DNA of 64,000 bases from Azospirillum halopraeferens DSM 3675. Its GTDB lineage: Bacteria > Pseudomonadota > Alphaproteobacteria > Azospirillales > Azospirillaceae. The notes beneath the pieces were generated by a model. It saw only the letters and a list, made by a program, of their open reading frames with translations, ran no database searches and was not told the origin of the DNA. The stretch lies in assembly GCF_000429625.1 (NCBI RefSeq), contig NZ_AUCF01000020.1:1-64000 (forward strand), read 5' to 3'. This document shows, one piece after another, positions 20,257-29,287 of this stretch. Made by a program: the position numbers and the translations under genes. Numbering within the stretch: position 1 is the first letter of the stretch; every line of letters begins with the position of its first letter.

Positions 20257-20541
20257 TCAGCCCTTCGGGAAGACGCGGCGCCACGGCCGGATCTCGACGC
20301 GTTCGAACAGGCCCGCCGCGGCGTAGGGGTCGGCGGCGGCGAAGGCGTCCGCCGCAGCGCGGTCGGCGCAGTCCACGATCAGCAGGCTGCCGACCATGCC
20401 CGTGCCGTCGTCGCTCAGCAGCGGCCCGGCCGCGAACAGACGGTCGGCGTTGGCCTCCAGATAGGCCAGATGGGCGGCCCGGTTGGCGCTGCGCACCTCG
20501 GCGGCCCCGGCCTTGTCAACGCAATGGAACATGAACAGCAT
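20257..20541 (-). CDS. YciI family protein
   Basis: A 94-aa ferredoxin-like alpha-beta protein of the YciI family, with the core RAAHLAYLEANADRLFAAGP, SLLIVDCADRAAADAF and DPYAAAGLFERVEIRPW. The family's His/Asp pair (RSANRAAHLAYL, FAAADPY) is present; biochemical function is generally unknown. A strong GGGGAGGGAG precedes the ATG. It is cotranscribed with the EVE gene 17 bp downstream. Confidence 0.92.
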   Translation of the reverse strand: MLFMFHCVDKAGAAEVRSANRAAHLAYLEANADRLFAAGPLLSDDGTGMVGSLLIVDCADRAAADAFAAADPYAAAGLFERVEIRPWRRVFPKG

Positions 20542-20634
20542 GGTGTCTCCCTCCCCTTTCGGACGGGGGACCCTAGCGCAAGCGGCAGCCCTCTGGCAAA
20601 CGCCCGCACCGGTGGCAGGGGGAACACCGCCGGC

Positions 20635-21048
20635 TCACCGCGTCAGCATGGCGCTTTCCTTGCCGCAGAGCACGAAGACGCGGGAATAGACCTTGAGCAG
20701 GGCGCGGATCAGGGCGTCGACGGGCGCGCTGCCCATGGCGCCGGGGTGGGCGGGGTCGACGTGCAGGACGGCGCTGTCGGGGGTGTCGTTGAAGGCGGCC
20801 AGCGCGTGGATGCGGTCGGGCCGCAGATCGTCGGGAAAGCCCGCGTCCATCAGCCAGAAGCACTCGAAGTTGCGGCACGACGGCGGCCGCTCGGCGTAGA
20901 CGGTGCAGCCGGTCCCGCGGTCGCAGCTCGCGCACCAGCGGGCGGCGGGCTTCTTCAGCTCGGGCACCCCCATCAGCTTGCAGCACAGGGTGCAGTCGCC
21001 GCAGGTGCGCCCGGCCGGCGGAGTCGTTCCATCGCTCGCGTCGCTCAC
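20635..21048 (-). CDS. YkgJ-type cysteine-cluster protein
   Basis: A 137-aa protein with the zinc/iron-chelating cysteine pattern of the YkgJ/YeiW family: CGDCTLCC, WCASCDRGTGCTVY, RPPSCRNFECFW, ten or so cysteines in the first 65 residues. Such proteins probably bind a metal or Fe-S cluster; no enzyme activity is assigned. It starts with GTG at 21048, 3 bp after the gpsA stop, with AGGAAGGATAGG upstream inside gpsA, so translation is coupled to gpsA. Confidence 0.87.
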   Translation of the reverse strand: MSDASDGTTPPAGRTCGDCTLCCKLMGVPELKKPAARWCASCDRGTGCTVYAERPPSCRNFECFWLMDAGFPDDLRPDRIHALAAFNDTPDSAVLHVDPAHPGAMGSAPVDALIRALLKVYSRVFVLCGKESAMLTR

Positions 21049-21051
21049 GTC

Positions 21052-22059
21052 CTATCCTTCCTCTTCGCGGAACGGCCGCGACAGCAGCCCGCGGATGGTC
21101 TCGTCCACGCCGGCGCCGCCGGTCAGGATGGCGTCGACGGCCCGGCAGATCGGCATGTCCACGCCCAGTTGGCCGGCCAGGGCCACCACGGCGCGGGCGG
21201 TGTAGACGCCCTCCGCCACCGAGCGCCGCTCGCCCAGCACGTCGTCCAGGGCCCGCCCCTCGCCCAGCGCCGCCCCCAGCGACATGTTGCGCGACTGCAG
21301 GCTGGAGCAGGTGAGCGTCAGGTCGCCCAGGCCCGACAGGCCCATCAGCGTCTCCGGCCGGCCGCCCAGCGCCACGGCCAGGCGGGTGATCTCGGCCAGG
21401 CCGCGGGTGATCAGGGCGGCCCGCGCGTTGTCGCCCAGGCGCCGGCCGACGACGACGCCGCAGGCGATGGCCAGCACGTTCTTGACCGCGCCGCCGACCT
21501 GCGCGCCGATCACGTCGTCCGTCAGATAGGGCCGGAAGGTCAGGCTGCCCAGGGCTTCCAGCAGGCGTGCACCCAGCGCCGCGTCGGCGCAGGCGAGCGT
21601 GACGGCGGTCGGCAGGCCGCGCGCCACCTCCGCGGCAAAGGTCGGGCCGGACAGCACGGCCAGCGGCGTGCCCGGCGGCAGCACGGCGGCCACCGCCTCG
21701 GTCATCAGCGCCCGGGTGCCGATCTCGATGCCCTTGGCGCAGATCACCGCCGGCGTGCCGGGCTTCAGGTGCGGCGCCAGGCGCGCGGCGACGCTGCGCA
21801 GGTGCTGCGCCGGGGTGACCAGCAGCACGGCGTCGCAGCCCGCCGGCCCCGCCGGGTCGGCGGTGGCCTCCAGCTCGGCCGGCAGGGGCACGCCCGGCAG
21901 ATAGTCGCGGTTCTCGCGGTCGCGCCGGATGGCCTCCACCACCGCCGGCTCGCGCGCCCACAGCACGGTCTCCCGCCCGGCGCGCAGGGCCGCCAGCGCC
22001 ATCGCCGTCCCCCACGCGCCGCCGCCGACGACGCCGACCCGCCGTACGTCCTCCGTCAT
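21052..22059 (-). CDS. gpsA: Glycerol-3-phosphate dehydrogenase (NAD(P)+)
   Basis: A 335-aa cytoplasmic enzyme that reduces dihydroxyacetone phosphate to sn-glycerol 3-phosphate for phospholipid synthesis. The Rossmann motif [13 protein letters not shown] (9-21), [14 protein letters not shown], the catalytic lysine in [15 protein letters not shown], and [19 protein letters not shown] are intact. ATG 22059 has GGGGAGGG upstream. It heads an operon with the YkgJ-type gene, probably followed by yciI and EVE. Its usual upstream partner tsaD is separated from it here by an oppositely transcribed OmpA gene. Confidence 0.96.
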   Translation of the reverse strand: MTEDVRRVGVVGGGAWGTAMALAALRAGRETVLWAREPAVVEAIRRDRENRDYLPGVPLPAELEATADPAGPAGCDAVLLVTPAQHLRSVAARLAPHLKPGTPAVICAKGIEIGTRALMTEAVAAVLPPGTPLAVLSGPTFAAEVARGLPTAVTLACADAALGARLLEALGSLTFRPYLTDDVIGAQVGGAVKNVLAIACGVVVGRRLGDNARAALITRGLAEITRLAVALGGRPETLMGLSGLGDLTLTCSSLQSRNMSLGAALGEGRALDDVLGERRSVAEGVYTARAVVALAGQLGVDMPICRAVDAILTGGAGVDETIRGLLSRPFREEEG

Positions 22060-22217
22060 GCCCCGCCCTCCCCGCTGCGTCCGGTCCGCCATCCATAGGC
22101 GAGCGGACGCCGGACCGCAAAAGCAAAACAAAACGGCGGCTGAAGCGTTGTAGTCACGAACCCGTCCGCCCCGGCGCCGGACGGGCCGCTTCACATGGGG
22201 AAAAAAAGGAGACCACC

Positions 22218-22895
22218 ATGCCGCAACGCACGACCGCCACCGCCGCCCTTCTCGCCGCCGCCCTCGCCACCGGGCTTGCCGGCTGCCAGACCGGCGGCCA
22301 GCAGGGCGGCATCGGCAACACCGGCGGCGGCGCCGTCCTGGGGGCGCTGGGCGGCGCCGCGGTGGGCGCGCTCACCGGCCGCGACGCCGTGGAACGGCGC
22401 CAGCGCGCCCTGATCGGCGCCGGCATCGGCGCGCTCGCCGGCGGTGCCGTCGGTTACTACATGGACAACCAGGAACAGCAGCTCCGCCGCGAACTGGCGG
22501 GCACCCCGGTGGCCGTGGAGCGCCAGCAGGAGACCATCGTCCTGACGGTGCCCAGCGGCGTCACCTTCGCCCATGATTCGGCGGCCCTGATGCCGCAGGC
22601 GCAGCAGTCGCTGGACGAGGTGGCGCGGGTGCTGACCGCCAACCCGCAGACCACCATCGACATCATCGGCTACACCGACAGCACCGGCAACGCCGCCTAC
22701 AACCAGCGCCTGTCGGAGCAGCGCGCCACCGCCGTGGCCAACCACCTGATCAGCCGCGGCGTGCAGCCCGCCCGCATCCTGGCGGTGGGCCAGGGCATCA
22801 ACAACCCGGTGGCCAGCAACGCCACGGCCGAGGGCCGCGCCATGAACCGCCGGGTCGAGATCCGCGTCAACCCCTACCGCCAGCCCATGGCGTAG
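22218..22895 (+). CDS. OmpA-family outer membrane lipoprotein with glycine-zipper segment
   Basis: A 225-aa lipoprotein: signal peptide with lipobox GLAGC (Cys23), two glycine-zipper stretches ([38 protein letters not shown]), then an OmpA C-terminal peptidoglycan-binding domain ([40 protein letters not shown]). This is the YiaD/Pal-like architecture that tethers the outer membrane to the cell wall. A strong AAGGAGA precedes the ATG. It is inserted on the opposite strand between gpsA and tsaD. Confidence 0.93.
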   Translation: MPQRTTATAALLAAALATGLAGCQTGGQQGGIGNTGGGAVLGALGGAAVGALTGRDAVERRQRALIGAGIGALAGGAVGYYMDNQEQQLRRELAGTPVAVERQQETIVLTVPSGVTFAHDSAALMPQAQQSLDEVARVLTANPQTTIDIIGYTDSTGNAAYNQRLSEQRATAVANHLISRGVQPARILAVGQGINNPVASNATAEGRAMNRRVEIRVNPYRQPMA

Positions 22896-22908
22896 GCGTA
22901 GGCGCAGG

Positions 22909-23982
22909 CTAAGCCTTCACCCCCGCCCCGACGCCGGGACGGCCGATGGCCGGCCCGGCCGCGGGGTCCAGCGGCCAGCGCGGGCGGGGGGCGAAGTCCA
23001 GCGGGTCGCTGCGGCCCAGGCGCAGGTGCTCGACGCCGGCCCAGGCGATCATCGCCGCGTTGTCGGTGCACAGCCGCAGGGGCGGTGCCACGAAGGGCAG
23101 TCCCTCGGCGGCGGCCAGGTCCGCCAGGCGGGCGCGCAGCGTCCGGTTGGCCGCCACCCCGCCGGCCACCACCAGGGCACCGCCCTGCGGGTGCGCCTCG
23201 CGGAACAGGCGGATGGCGCGGCGGCAGCGGTCGGCCATGACCTCCGCCACCGTCGCCTGGAAGGCGGCGGCGAGATCGTTGCGGTCGGCCTCCGGCAGCG
23301 GGTCGGGCAGCCCTTCGGCGATGCGCCGCACCGCCGCCTTGAGGCCCGAGAACGAGAAGTCGCAGCCCGGCCGGCCCACCATCGGCCGCGGCAGGGCGAA
23401 ACGGCCGGGGTCGGTGGCCAGGGCGGCCGCCGCCTCCACCCGCGGGCCGCCGGGATAGCCCAGCCCGATCAGCTTGGCGGTCTTGTCGAACGCCTCGCCC
23501 ACCGCATCGTCGATGGTGGTGCCGAGCCGGCGGTAGCGCCCCACCCCCTCCACCACCAGAAGCTGGCAATGGCCGCCCGACACCAGCAGCAGCAGATAGG
23601 GGAAGGCCACCCCGTCGGTCAGGCGCGCCGTCAGGGCGTGCCCCTCCAGGTGGTTGACCGCGACGAAGGGCAGGCGGCGGGCGGCGCAGATGGCCTTGGC
23701 CGTCAGCACGCCGACGATGACGCCGCCGATCAGGCCGGGCCCGCCGGTGGCCGCGACGCCGTCCAGCTCGTCCAGCCCGACACCGGCCTCGTCCAGCGCG
23801 CGGCGGATCAGCCCGTCGAGGTGGTCGAGGTGCGCGCGCGCCGCCACCTCCGGCACCACGCCGCCATAGGGGGTGTGGTCGGCGATCTGGGACAGCACCA
23901 CGTCGGCGCGGATCTCCCGCGCGTCGGTGACCACGGCCGCCGCCGTCTCGTCGCAACTGGTTTCGATGCCGAGGACGATCAT
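22909..23982 (-). CDS. tsaD: tRNA N6-adenosine threonylcarbamoyltransferase TsaD
   Basis: The 357-aa catalytic subunit that transfers threonylcarbamoyl to A37 of ANN-decoding tRNAs, with TsaB, TsaC and TsaE as partners. The N-terminal [14 protein letters not shown] motif ([15 protein letters not shown]), metal-binding His111 and His115 in [19 protein letters not shown], and [11 protein letters not shown] are present. ATG 23982 gives the standard start with AGGG upstream. It converges with the OmpA gene 13 bp away. The divergent upstream region carries two long palindromes. Confidence 0.96.
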   Translation of the reverse strand: MIVLGIETSCDETAAAVVTDAREIRADVVLSQIADHTPYGGVVPEVAARAHLDHLDGLIRRALDEAGVGLDELDGVAATGGPGLIGGVIVGVLTAKAICAARRLPFVAVNHLEGHALTARLTDGVAFPYLLLLVSGGHCQLLVVEGVGRYRRLGTTIDDAVGEAFDKTAKLIGLGYPGGPRVEAAAALATDPGRFALPRPMVGRPGCDFSFSGLKAAVRRIAEGLPDPLPEADRNDLAAAFQATVAEVMADRCRRAIRLFREAHPQGGALVVAGGVAANRTLRARLADLAAAEGLPFVAPPLRLCTDNAAMIAWAGVEHLRLGRSDPLDFAPRPRWPLDPAAGPAIGRPGVGAGVKA

Positions 23983-23995
23983 GCGCGCAACCCTA

Positions 23996-24039
23996 GATCG
24001 GATCGCGTCAAATCGGAACCGATTTGACGCGATCCGATC
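23996..24039. repeat. Long palindrome 1 (21-bp arms)
   Basis: A perfect 21-bp inverted repeat around a 2-nt centre; the core of the left arm reads GATCGCGTCAAATCGG. It begins 14 bp upstream of the tsaD start. Base composition (AT-rich core) differs from the surrounding DNA. Together with palindrome 2 it looks like a bipartite extragenic repeat. Confidence 0.85.
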
Positions 24040-24052
24040 GCTTACCAAAATG

Positions 24053-24094
24053 CCGGAGCAACATGCGTTTCACACAAAACGCATGTTGCTCCGG
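24053..24094. repeat. Long palindrome 2 (18-bp arms)
   Basis: A perfect 18-bp inverted repeat with a 6-nt CACACA loop; the left arm reads CCGGAGCAACATGCGTTT. It lies 13 bp after palindrome 1 and 53 bp before the methyltransferase start. It could form a very stable hairpin in DNA or RNA. Confidence 0.85.
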
Positions 24095-24147
24095 TCGGTC
24101 CCGGCGCCGTGGTATAGAGTCTTGTCCCCCGACGAAAGCGTGATCCC

Positions 24148-25062
24148 ATGAACCGGGGCGTGCCGCCCGACGACGCCACCATCGTCTATTACGACGCCGA
24201 GTACCCCTCGCTGGAGGACGGCGACGTGCGCGCCGACGATGTCGCCCGCCTGGCCCGCCAGTCGGTGCTGGGCGACATCGCCTTCTACAAGGAGGCGGCA
24301 GTGCGCGCCGCCCCGCCCGGCAGCGGCCGCGTCGTCGCCGACGTGGGCTGCGGCACCGGGCGCCTCGCCCTGCCGCTGGCGCGCCTGGGGCTGGAGGTCT
24401 TCGCGGTCGACGTCTCGCCGGCCATGCTGGACCGTCTGCGCGCCAAGCTGGCGGCCGAGCCGGAGGCGGTGCGCGCCCGTGTCCGCGTGGTCTGCCAGGA
24501 CGCGGCGTCGCTCGACCTGCCGCGCCGCGACATCGCCTTCGCCGCCCTGCCCTTCAACGTGCTGATGCTGATCGCCGGCCTGGACGACCAGCGGCGCACG
24601 CTGGCGGCCCTGGCCCGCCACATGGCGCCGGGCGGGGTGCTGGCGCTGGACCTGATGAACCCGCTGATCCTGCCCCTGGACGCCCAGCCGACCCCGGCGG
24701 TGTCGCAGCCCTGCCGCGACCCGCGCTCGGGCAACAGCTACGTGCGCCATTCCATGCACGGCCGCCTCGACGCCGACCAGCGCCAGCGCGTCTACGGCGT
24801 CTACGAGGAGATGACGGCGGACGGCGGCGTGCGCATCACCGACTACGCCTTCCACTGGCGGATGGTGTTCCGCTGGGAGGCCGAGCTGATGCTGAACGAG
24901 GCGGGCTTCACGGTGGATCGGGTGGCCGGCGATTTCGAGGATACGGACTGGGACGTCGACAGCCGCCGCATCGTCGTCACGGCGCGCCGCCGGCCGGACG
25001 GCGGTGATGCCGCGGATCGGCCCGCCGGTCAGCCGAACCAGCCGAGCACCCGCAGCAAATAG
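24148..25062 (+). CDS. Class I SAM-dependent methyltransferase
   Basis: A 304-aa cytoplasmic methyltransferase with SAM motif I VVADVGCGTGRLALPLA (about residues 62-78), the acidic loop EVFAVDVSPAMLDRL, and motif III-IV FAALPFNVLMLIAGLDDQ. The C-terminal 25 residues are a polar tail. The substrate cannot be told; the layout resembles small-molecule methyltransferases of the UbiE-like type. It is divergent from tsaD across the paired palindromes, and its 3' end overlaps the convergent small membrane protein gene by 34 bp. Confidence 0.88.
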   Translation: MNRGVPPDDATIVYYDAEYPSLEDGDVRADDVARLARQSVLGDIAFYKEAAVRAAPPGSGRVVADVGCGTGRLALPLARLGLEVFAVDVSPAMLDRLRAKLAAEPEAVRARVRVVCQDAASLDLPRRDIAFAALPFNVLMLIAGLDDQRRTLAALARHMAPGGVLALDLMNPLILPLDAQPTPAVSQPCRDPRSGNSYVRHSMHGRLDADQRQRVYGVYEEMTADGGVRITDYAFHWRMVFRWEAELMLNEAGFTVDRVAGDFEDTDWDVDSRRIVVTARRRPDGGDAADRPAGQPNQPSTRSK

Positions 25063-25244
25063 ACGGCCGTCCCGGCGAACACCGCCAGCCCGCCCAGCGT
25101 GGCGGCGGCCAGCACCGCCTCGGCCACGGCGGCGGCACGCTCCGCCCGCTCGTCCTCCGGCACCGCGACGTCCGGCCGGTCGGCGTCGCGATCGCCCGTC
25201 ATGCCCGCGGCACGGCCGGCTGCGTCGCCCTTCCCGACGTCCAT
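25029..25244 (-). CDS. Small single-pass membrane protein
   Basis: A 71-aa protein with a charged, disordered N-terminal half and one C-terminal hydrophobic segment (AVLAAATLGGLAVFAGTAVY). The ATG at 25244 has AAGGGGGA upstream. Its 3' end overlaps the convergent methyltransferase gene by 34 bp. A tail-anchored inner membrane location is likely. No family recognised. Confidence 0.55.
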   Translation of the reverse strand: MDVGKGDAAGRAAGMTGDRDADRPDVAVPEDERAERAAAVAEAVLAAATLGGLAVFAGTAVYLLRVLGWFG

Positions 25245-25364
25245 GGCATCCCCCTTCCGGCCGCGCTCCGGGCGCGGTTGTCTAAAACTGTAGACAGTCC
25301 GCGGCCCGGCGGCTGTGACGGCCGTCACAGGGGATTGATCATTCGTGTACCCGGGGGCGGATTT

Positions 25365-25625
25365 TCAATGGAGACGCCATTCCGCGGCGACGCGCAGACG
25401 GGCGTCGGCGACCAGGGTGCGGTTTGCCAGGCGCACGGAATGCAGCTTGCCGTCCAGGTTGGCGTGCCAGAAATCCAGGAACCGGCGCAGCACGGGAAAA
25501 TCGGGGGCGAGGTCGAGGTCCTGCCAGACGTAACTTTGCAGGAGGCCCGGGTGGTCGGGCATGTGGTACAGGATCTCGGCGGTGGTCAGGCGGTAGTTGC
25601 GAAGCTGAAGCGCCAGATTGGCCAT
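25365..25625 (-). CDS. usg: Usg family protein
   Basis: An 86-aa protein matching the alphaproteobacterial Usg family, recognised by YRLTTAEILYHMPDHPGLLQ, VWQDLDLAPDFPVLRRFLDF and the LDGKLHSVRLA tail. The name comes from a gene first noted in Caulobacter; its function is not known. AGGAGA stands 6 bp before the ATG. It is divergent from groS. Confidence 0.92.
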   Translation of the reverse strand: MANLALQLRNYRLTTAEILYHMPDHPGLLQSYVWQDLDLAPDFPVLRRFLDFWHANLDGKLHSVRLANRTLVADARLRVAAEWRLH

Positions 25626-25863
25626 GCGCGGTCTCCTCTCAACACATCAGGCGTTTGCGATGCGTCCGGCAGCGTCTCCCGATCGGGCGTGGCGCCCGTT
25701 TTGTGTCATTTCGGAGAAAGCGTGCCATCGCCGGGCACAACGCGCAAGGGAGCTTTTTGTTCATTATCAATGCGTTAGCAGCAGAACTCGGCGTCTGCTG
25801 CCGGGATCGGCGCGTTTTCGCCGCACGAGCCTCTTGAATCGTCCGGGGTACTCGATTAGCTGT

Positions 25864-25890
25864 CTGGCACTCACCGGCGCCGAGTGCTAA
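25864..25890 (+). promoter_or_regulatory. CIRCE operator (HrcA site) upstream of groS
   Basis: CTGGCACTC and GAGTGCTAA are separated by 9 nt, matching the CIRCE consensus halves TTAGCACTC/GAGTGCTAA with two changes in the left arm. It lies 62 bp before groS. A possible heat-shock -35 (CTTGAA) is at 25833-25838. The operon should therefore be repressed by HrcA and induced by heat. No gene is seen in the rest of 25626-25951. Confidence 0.9.
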
Positions 25891-25951
25891 CACCACCCGG
25901 CACCGGCACCGCATTCCTTAAAGCGCCTTAGTCTACCAGGAGGCAAGCATC

Positions 25952-26242
25952 ATGAAGTTCCGTCCGCTGCACGACCGCGTCGTCGTCAAGCGTCTGGAGT
26001 CCGACACCAAGACCAAGGGCGGGATCATCATCCCCGACACCGCCAAGGAGAAGCCGCAGGAGGGCGAGATCGTCGCCGTCGGCCCCGGCGCCCGCGACGA
26101 GAACGGCAAGATCGTCGCCCTCGACGTCAAGGCCGGCGACCGCATCCTCTTCGGCAAGTGGTCGGGCACCGAGGTGAAGATCGACGGTGAGGACTACCTG
26201 ATCATGAAGGAGTCCGACGTCATGGGCATCATCGAAGCCTGA
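25952..26242 (+). CDS. groS: Co-chaperonin GroES
   Basis: The 96-aa lid subunit of the GroEL-GroES folding chamber, cytoplasmic, acting as a heptamer. The sequence is canonical: [16 protein letters not shown] at the start, the mobile loop [17 protein letters not shown] that docks on GroEL, and [19 protein letters not shown] at the end. AGGAGG lies 10 bp before the ATG. It forms an operon with groL 57 bp downstream under CIRCE control. Confidence 0.98.
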   Translation: MKFRPLHDRVVVKRLESDTKTKGGIIIPDTAKEKPQEGEIVAVGPGARDENGKIVALDVKAGDRILFGKWSGTEVKIDGEDYLIMKESDVMGIIEA

Positions 26243-26278
26243 TCGGCTTCTGACGCTCCTGATCGTCCAATCACTTAG

Positions 26279-27949
<1,671 letters not shown>

Positions 27950-27979
27950 GCCCGCCGCTCACCTCCGTGACGAACGAGA

Positions 27980-28010
27980 GGGGCGCTCCCGCAAGGGGGC
28001 GCCCCTTTTT
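27980..28010 (+). terminator. Intrinsic terminator of groESL
   Basis: An 11-bp GC-rich stem (GGGGCGCTCCC / GGGGGCGCCCC, one G-T pair) with a GCAA tetraloop, followed by TTTTT, starts 30 bp after the groL stop. Confidence 0.93.
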
Positions 28011-28126
28011 CGTGGGTGCGACGACCTCATGCGGCAGAGCGATGCTGCGGCATGGATCGAGGGGCATGCCCGCTTGACACCGCACACGAGACGCGGTGCC
28101 CTGGAGGTCATCGAAGGAGGTTCGGC

Positions 28127-28531
28127 ATGTCCGAGCGTGTCGCCGCGTGGATACGACAGTCCCTGGCCGACCTGGCTCATGCCCGCAAGGCACTTGCGGA
28201 AGACAGCCACGATTGGACCTGCTACGCCGCGTCCCAAGCGGCGGAGAAGGCCCTGAAGGCAGGACTCCTGGCACTCGGTGCCGAGTCGGTTTGGGGACAC
28301 AACCTGGTGGCCCTGCTCGACCGCATCGGCAAGGAAGCCGCGCTGGAGATCCCCCGAACGGCACTGGACGATGCCCGCGTCCTCACCCAATTCAATGTCA
28401 TGGCGCGCTACCCCGTGGGTGACGAGACGATAGCTCCGTCCGACCTGCTGACCCGGGCGCAGGCGGTGGAGGCCGTAGCCGCGGCCGAGCGCATGATCGA
28501 TCTGGTGCAGACCCATGTCCTGGGCACCTGA
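28127..28531 (+). CDS. HEPN domain protein
   Basis: A 134-aa all-helical HEPN protein (AWIRQSLADLAHARKALAED, CYAASQAAEKALKAGLLALG, LTQFNVMARYPVG). AAGGAGG precedes ATG 28127. It overlaps by 17 bp the nucleotidyltransferase gene, so the two form a HEPN/MNT cassette. Many such pairs are type VII toxin-antitoxin systems in which the MNT partner AMPylates the HEPN RNase. The classical R-x4-6-H RNase motif is not evident here, so this could be the non-toxic branch that binds substrate for the nucleotidyltransferase. Confidence 0.85.
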   Translation: MSERVAAWIRQSLADLAHARKALAEDSHDWTCYAASQAAEKALKAGLLALGAESVWGHNLVALLDRIGKEAALEIPRTALDDARVLTQFNVMARYPVGDETIAPSDLLTRAQAVEAVAAAERMIDLVQTHVLGT

Positions 28532-28892
28532 CCACCTTCCCCCCGTCACCGTAGCGGCGCGTGCCCGCCGGCGCGAAGCGGTCGTCGCTTCCCTGCGCGA
28601 GGCTCTGGCGCACCGCCGTCCGGCGGGCGTACGCGAAGTCGTCCTTTTCGGCTCCTGGGCGCGGGGCACCTTCGACGGCCGCTCGGACATCGACCTCCTG
28701 GTCGTGACCGATGATGACGGCATCGCATTCGACGTCCGCGGCTTGCCGGACGCCGAGCGGATCGACGCCGTGGTCATCCCGGCGGCCCGCTTGGCGGGCT
28801 TTCTGGCCAATGGCCACACCTTCTACCGCACGGCGGTGGCCGACGGTGTGCGGATCTATCCCTCCGCCCCCCATCTCCGGGGACCCGTTTGA
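28515..28892 (+). CDS. MNT-type nucleotidyltransferase
   Basis: A 125-aa minimal nucleotidyltransferase with the active-site pattern VVLFGSWARGTFDGRSDIDL (GS..RG..DxD), so it is likely catalytic, and a later Asp in ERIDAVVIP as third carboxylate. The start ATG lies inside the HEPN gene (17-bp overlap), giving coupled translation and a paired function as antitoxin or partner of the HEPN protein. Confidence 0.87.
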   Translation: MSWAPDHLPPVTVAARARRREAVVASLREALAHRRPAGVREVVLFGSWARGTFDGRSDIDLLVVTDDDGIAFDVRGLPDAERIDAVVIPAARLAGFLANGHTFYRTAVADGVRIYPSAPHLRGPV

Positions 28893-29177
28893 ACGGGGCC
28901 GGCACCGGGTGATCGGCAGCGCGGCTGCACCTATCCCTGAACCGGTTGTTGATCGGGCGCTGAAAGCGCTGCCACCTCCGTGATGAACGGCGTCCGAATC
29001 GGACCGGCGGTGCCAATACCGTCACCGTATCGCCCCTGAATACTTGCCCTTGTCCCCGGCCATGATGCGTTCGAGCACCCCTGATGCGGTGTGTTCGGCG
29101 GCGGTGATGCCCGTGACCGACCGGGCAGGGAACACATACTTGCGTCCGGCGCATGACGTCGATGCCGACGGCGAATT
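28893..29177. other. Intergenic region upstream of the RTX gene
   Basis: No intact gene is supported. It contains TGCACCTAT followed directly by CCCTGAACCGGTTG at 28926-28948, whose two halves recur downstream of the RTX gene. The minus strand shows a 30-40 codon protein-like stretch around 29040-29150 without a start, possibly a decayed gene end. Confidence 0.4.
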
Positions 29178-29192
29178 TTAACCTCTCGTTAA
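29178..29192 (+). promoter_or_regulatory. CtrA-type box upstream of the RTX gene
   Basis: TTAA-CCTCTCG-TTAA has both consensus halves of the CtrA site and the exact 7-bp spacer. It ends 95 bp before the ATG of the PATR-RTX gene, suggesting that this surface protein is tied to the cell cycle or motility programme. Confidence 0.6.
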
Positions 29193-29287
29193 ACTTGCCC
29201 CGGGAGACATAATAGGAAAGGGTCGTCGCAATAAACTGTCGCATTGGCCCGCTGCGCGAGCCCGCAACCGTCGTCGAGGATCGAGGC

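Noticed and set aside
25778..25801. 8-bp inverted repeat GCAGCAGA/TCTGCTGC upstream of groS
   Set aside because: Short stem with 8-nt loop, no T-tract and no known operator match; CIRCE already explains the regulation.
29040..29150. Protein-like stretch on the minus strand (around KYVFPARSVTGITAAEHT)
   Set aside because: No start codon or family match; may be a decayed gene end, but the evidence is too thin to annotate as a pseudogene.
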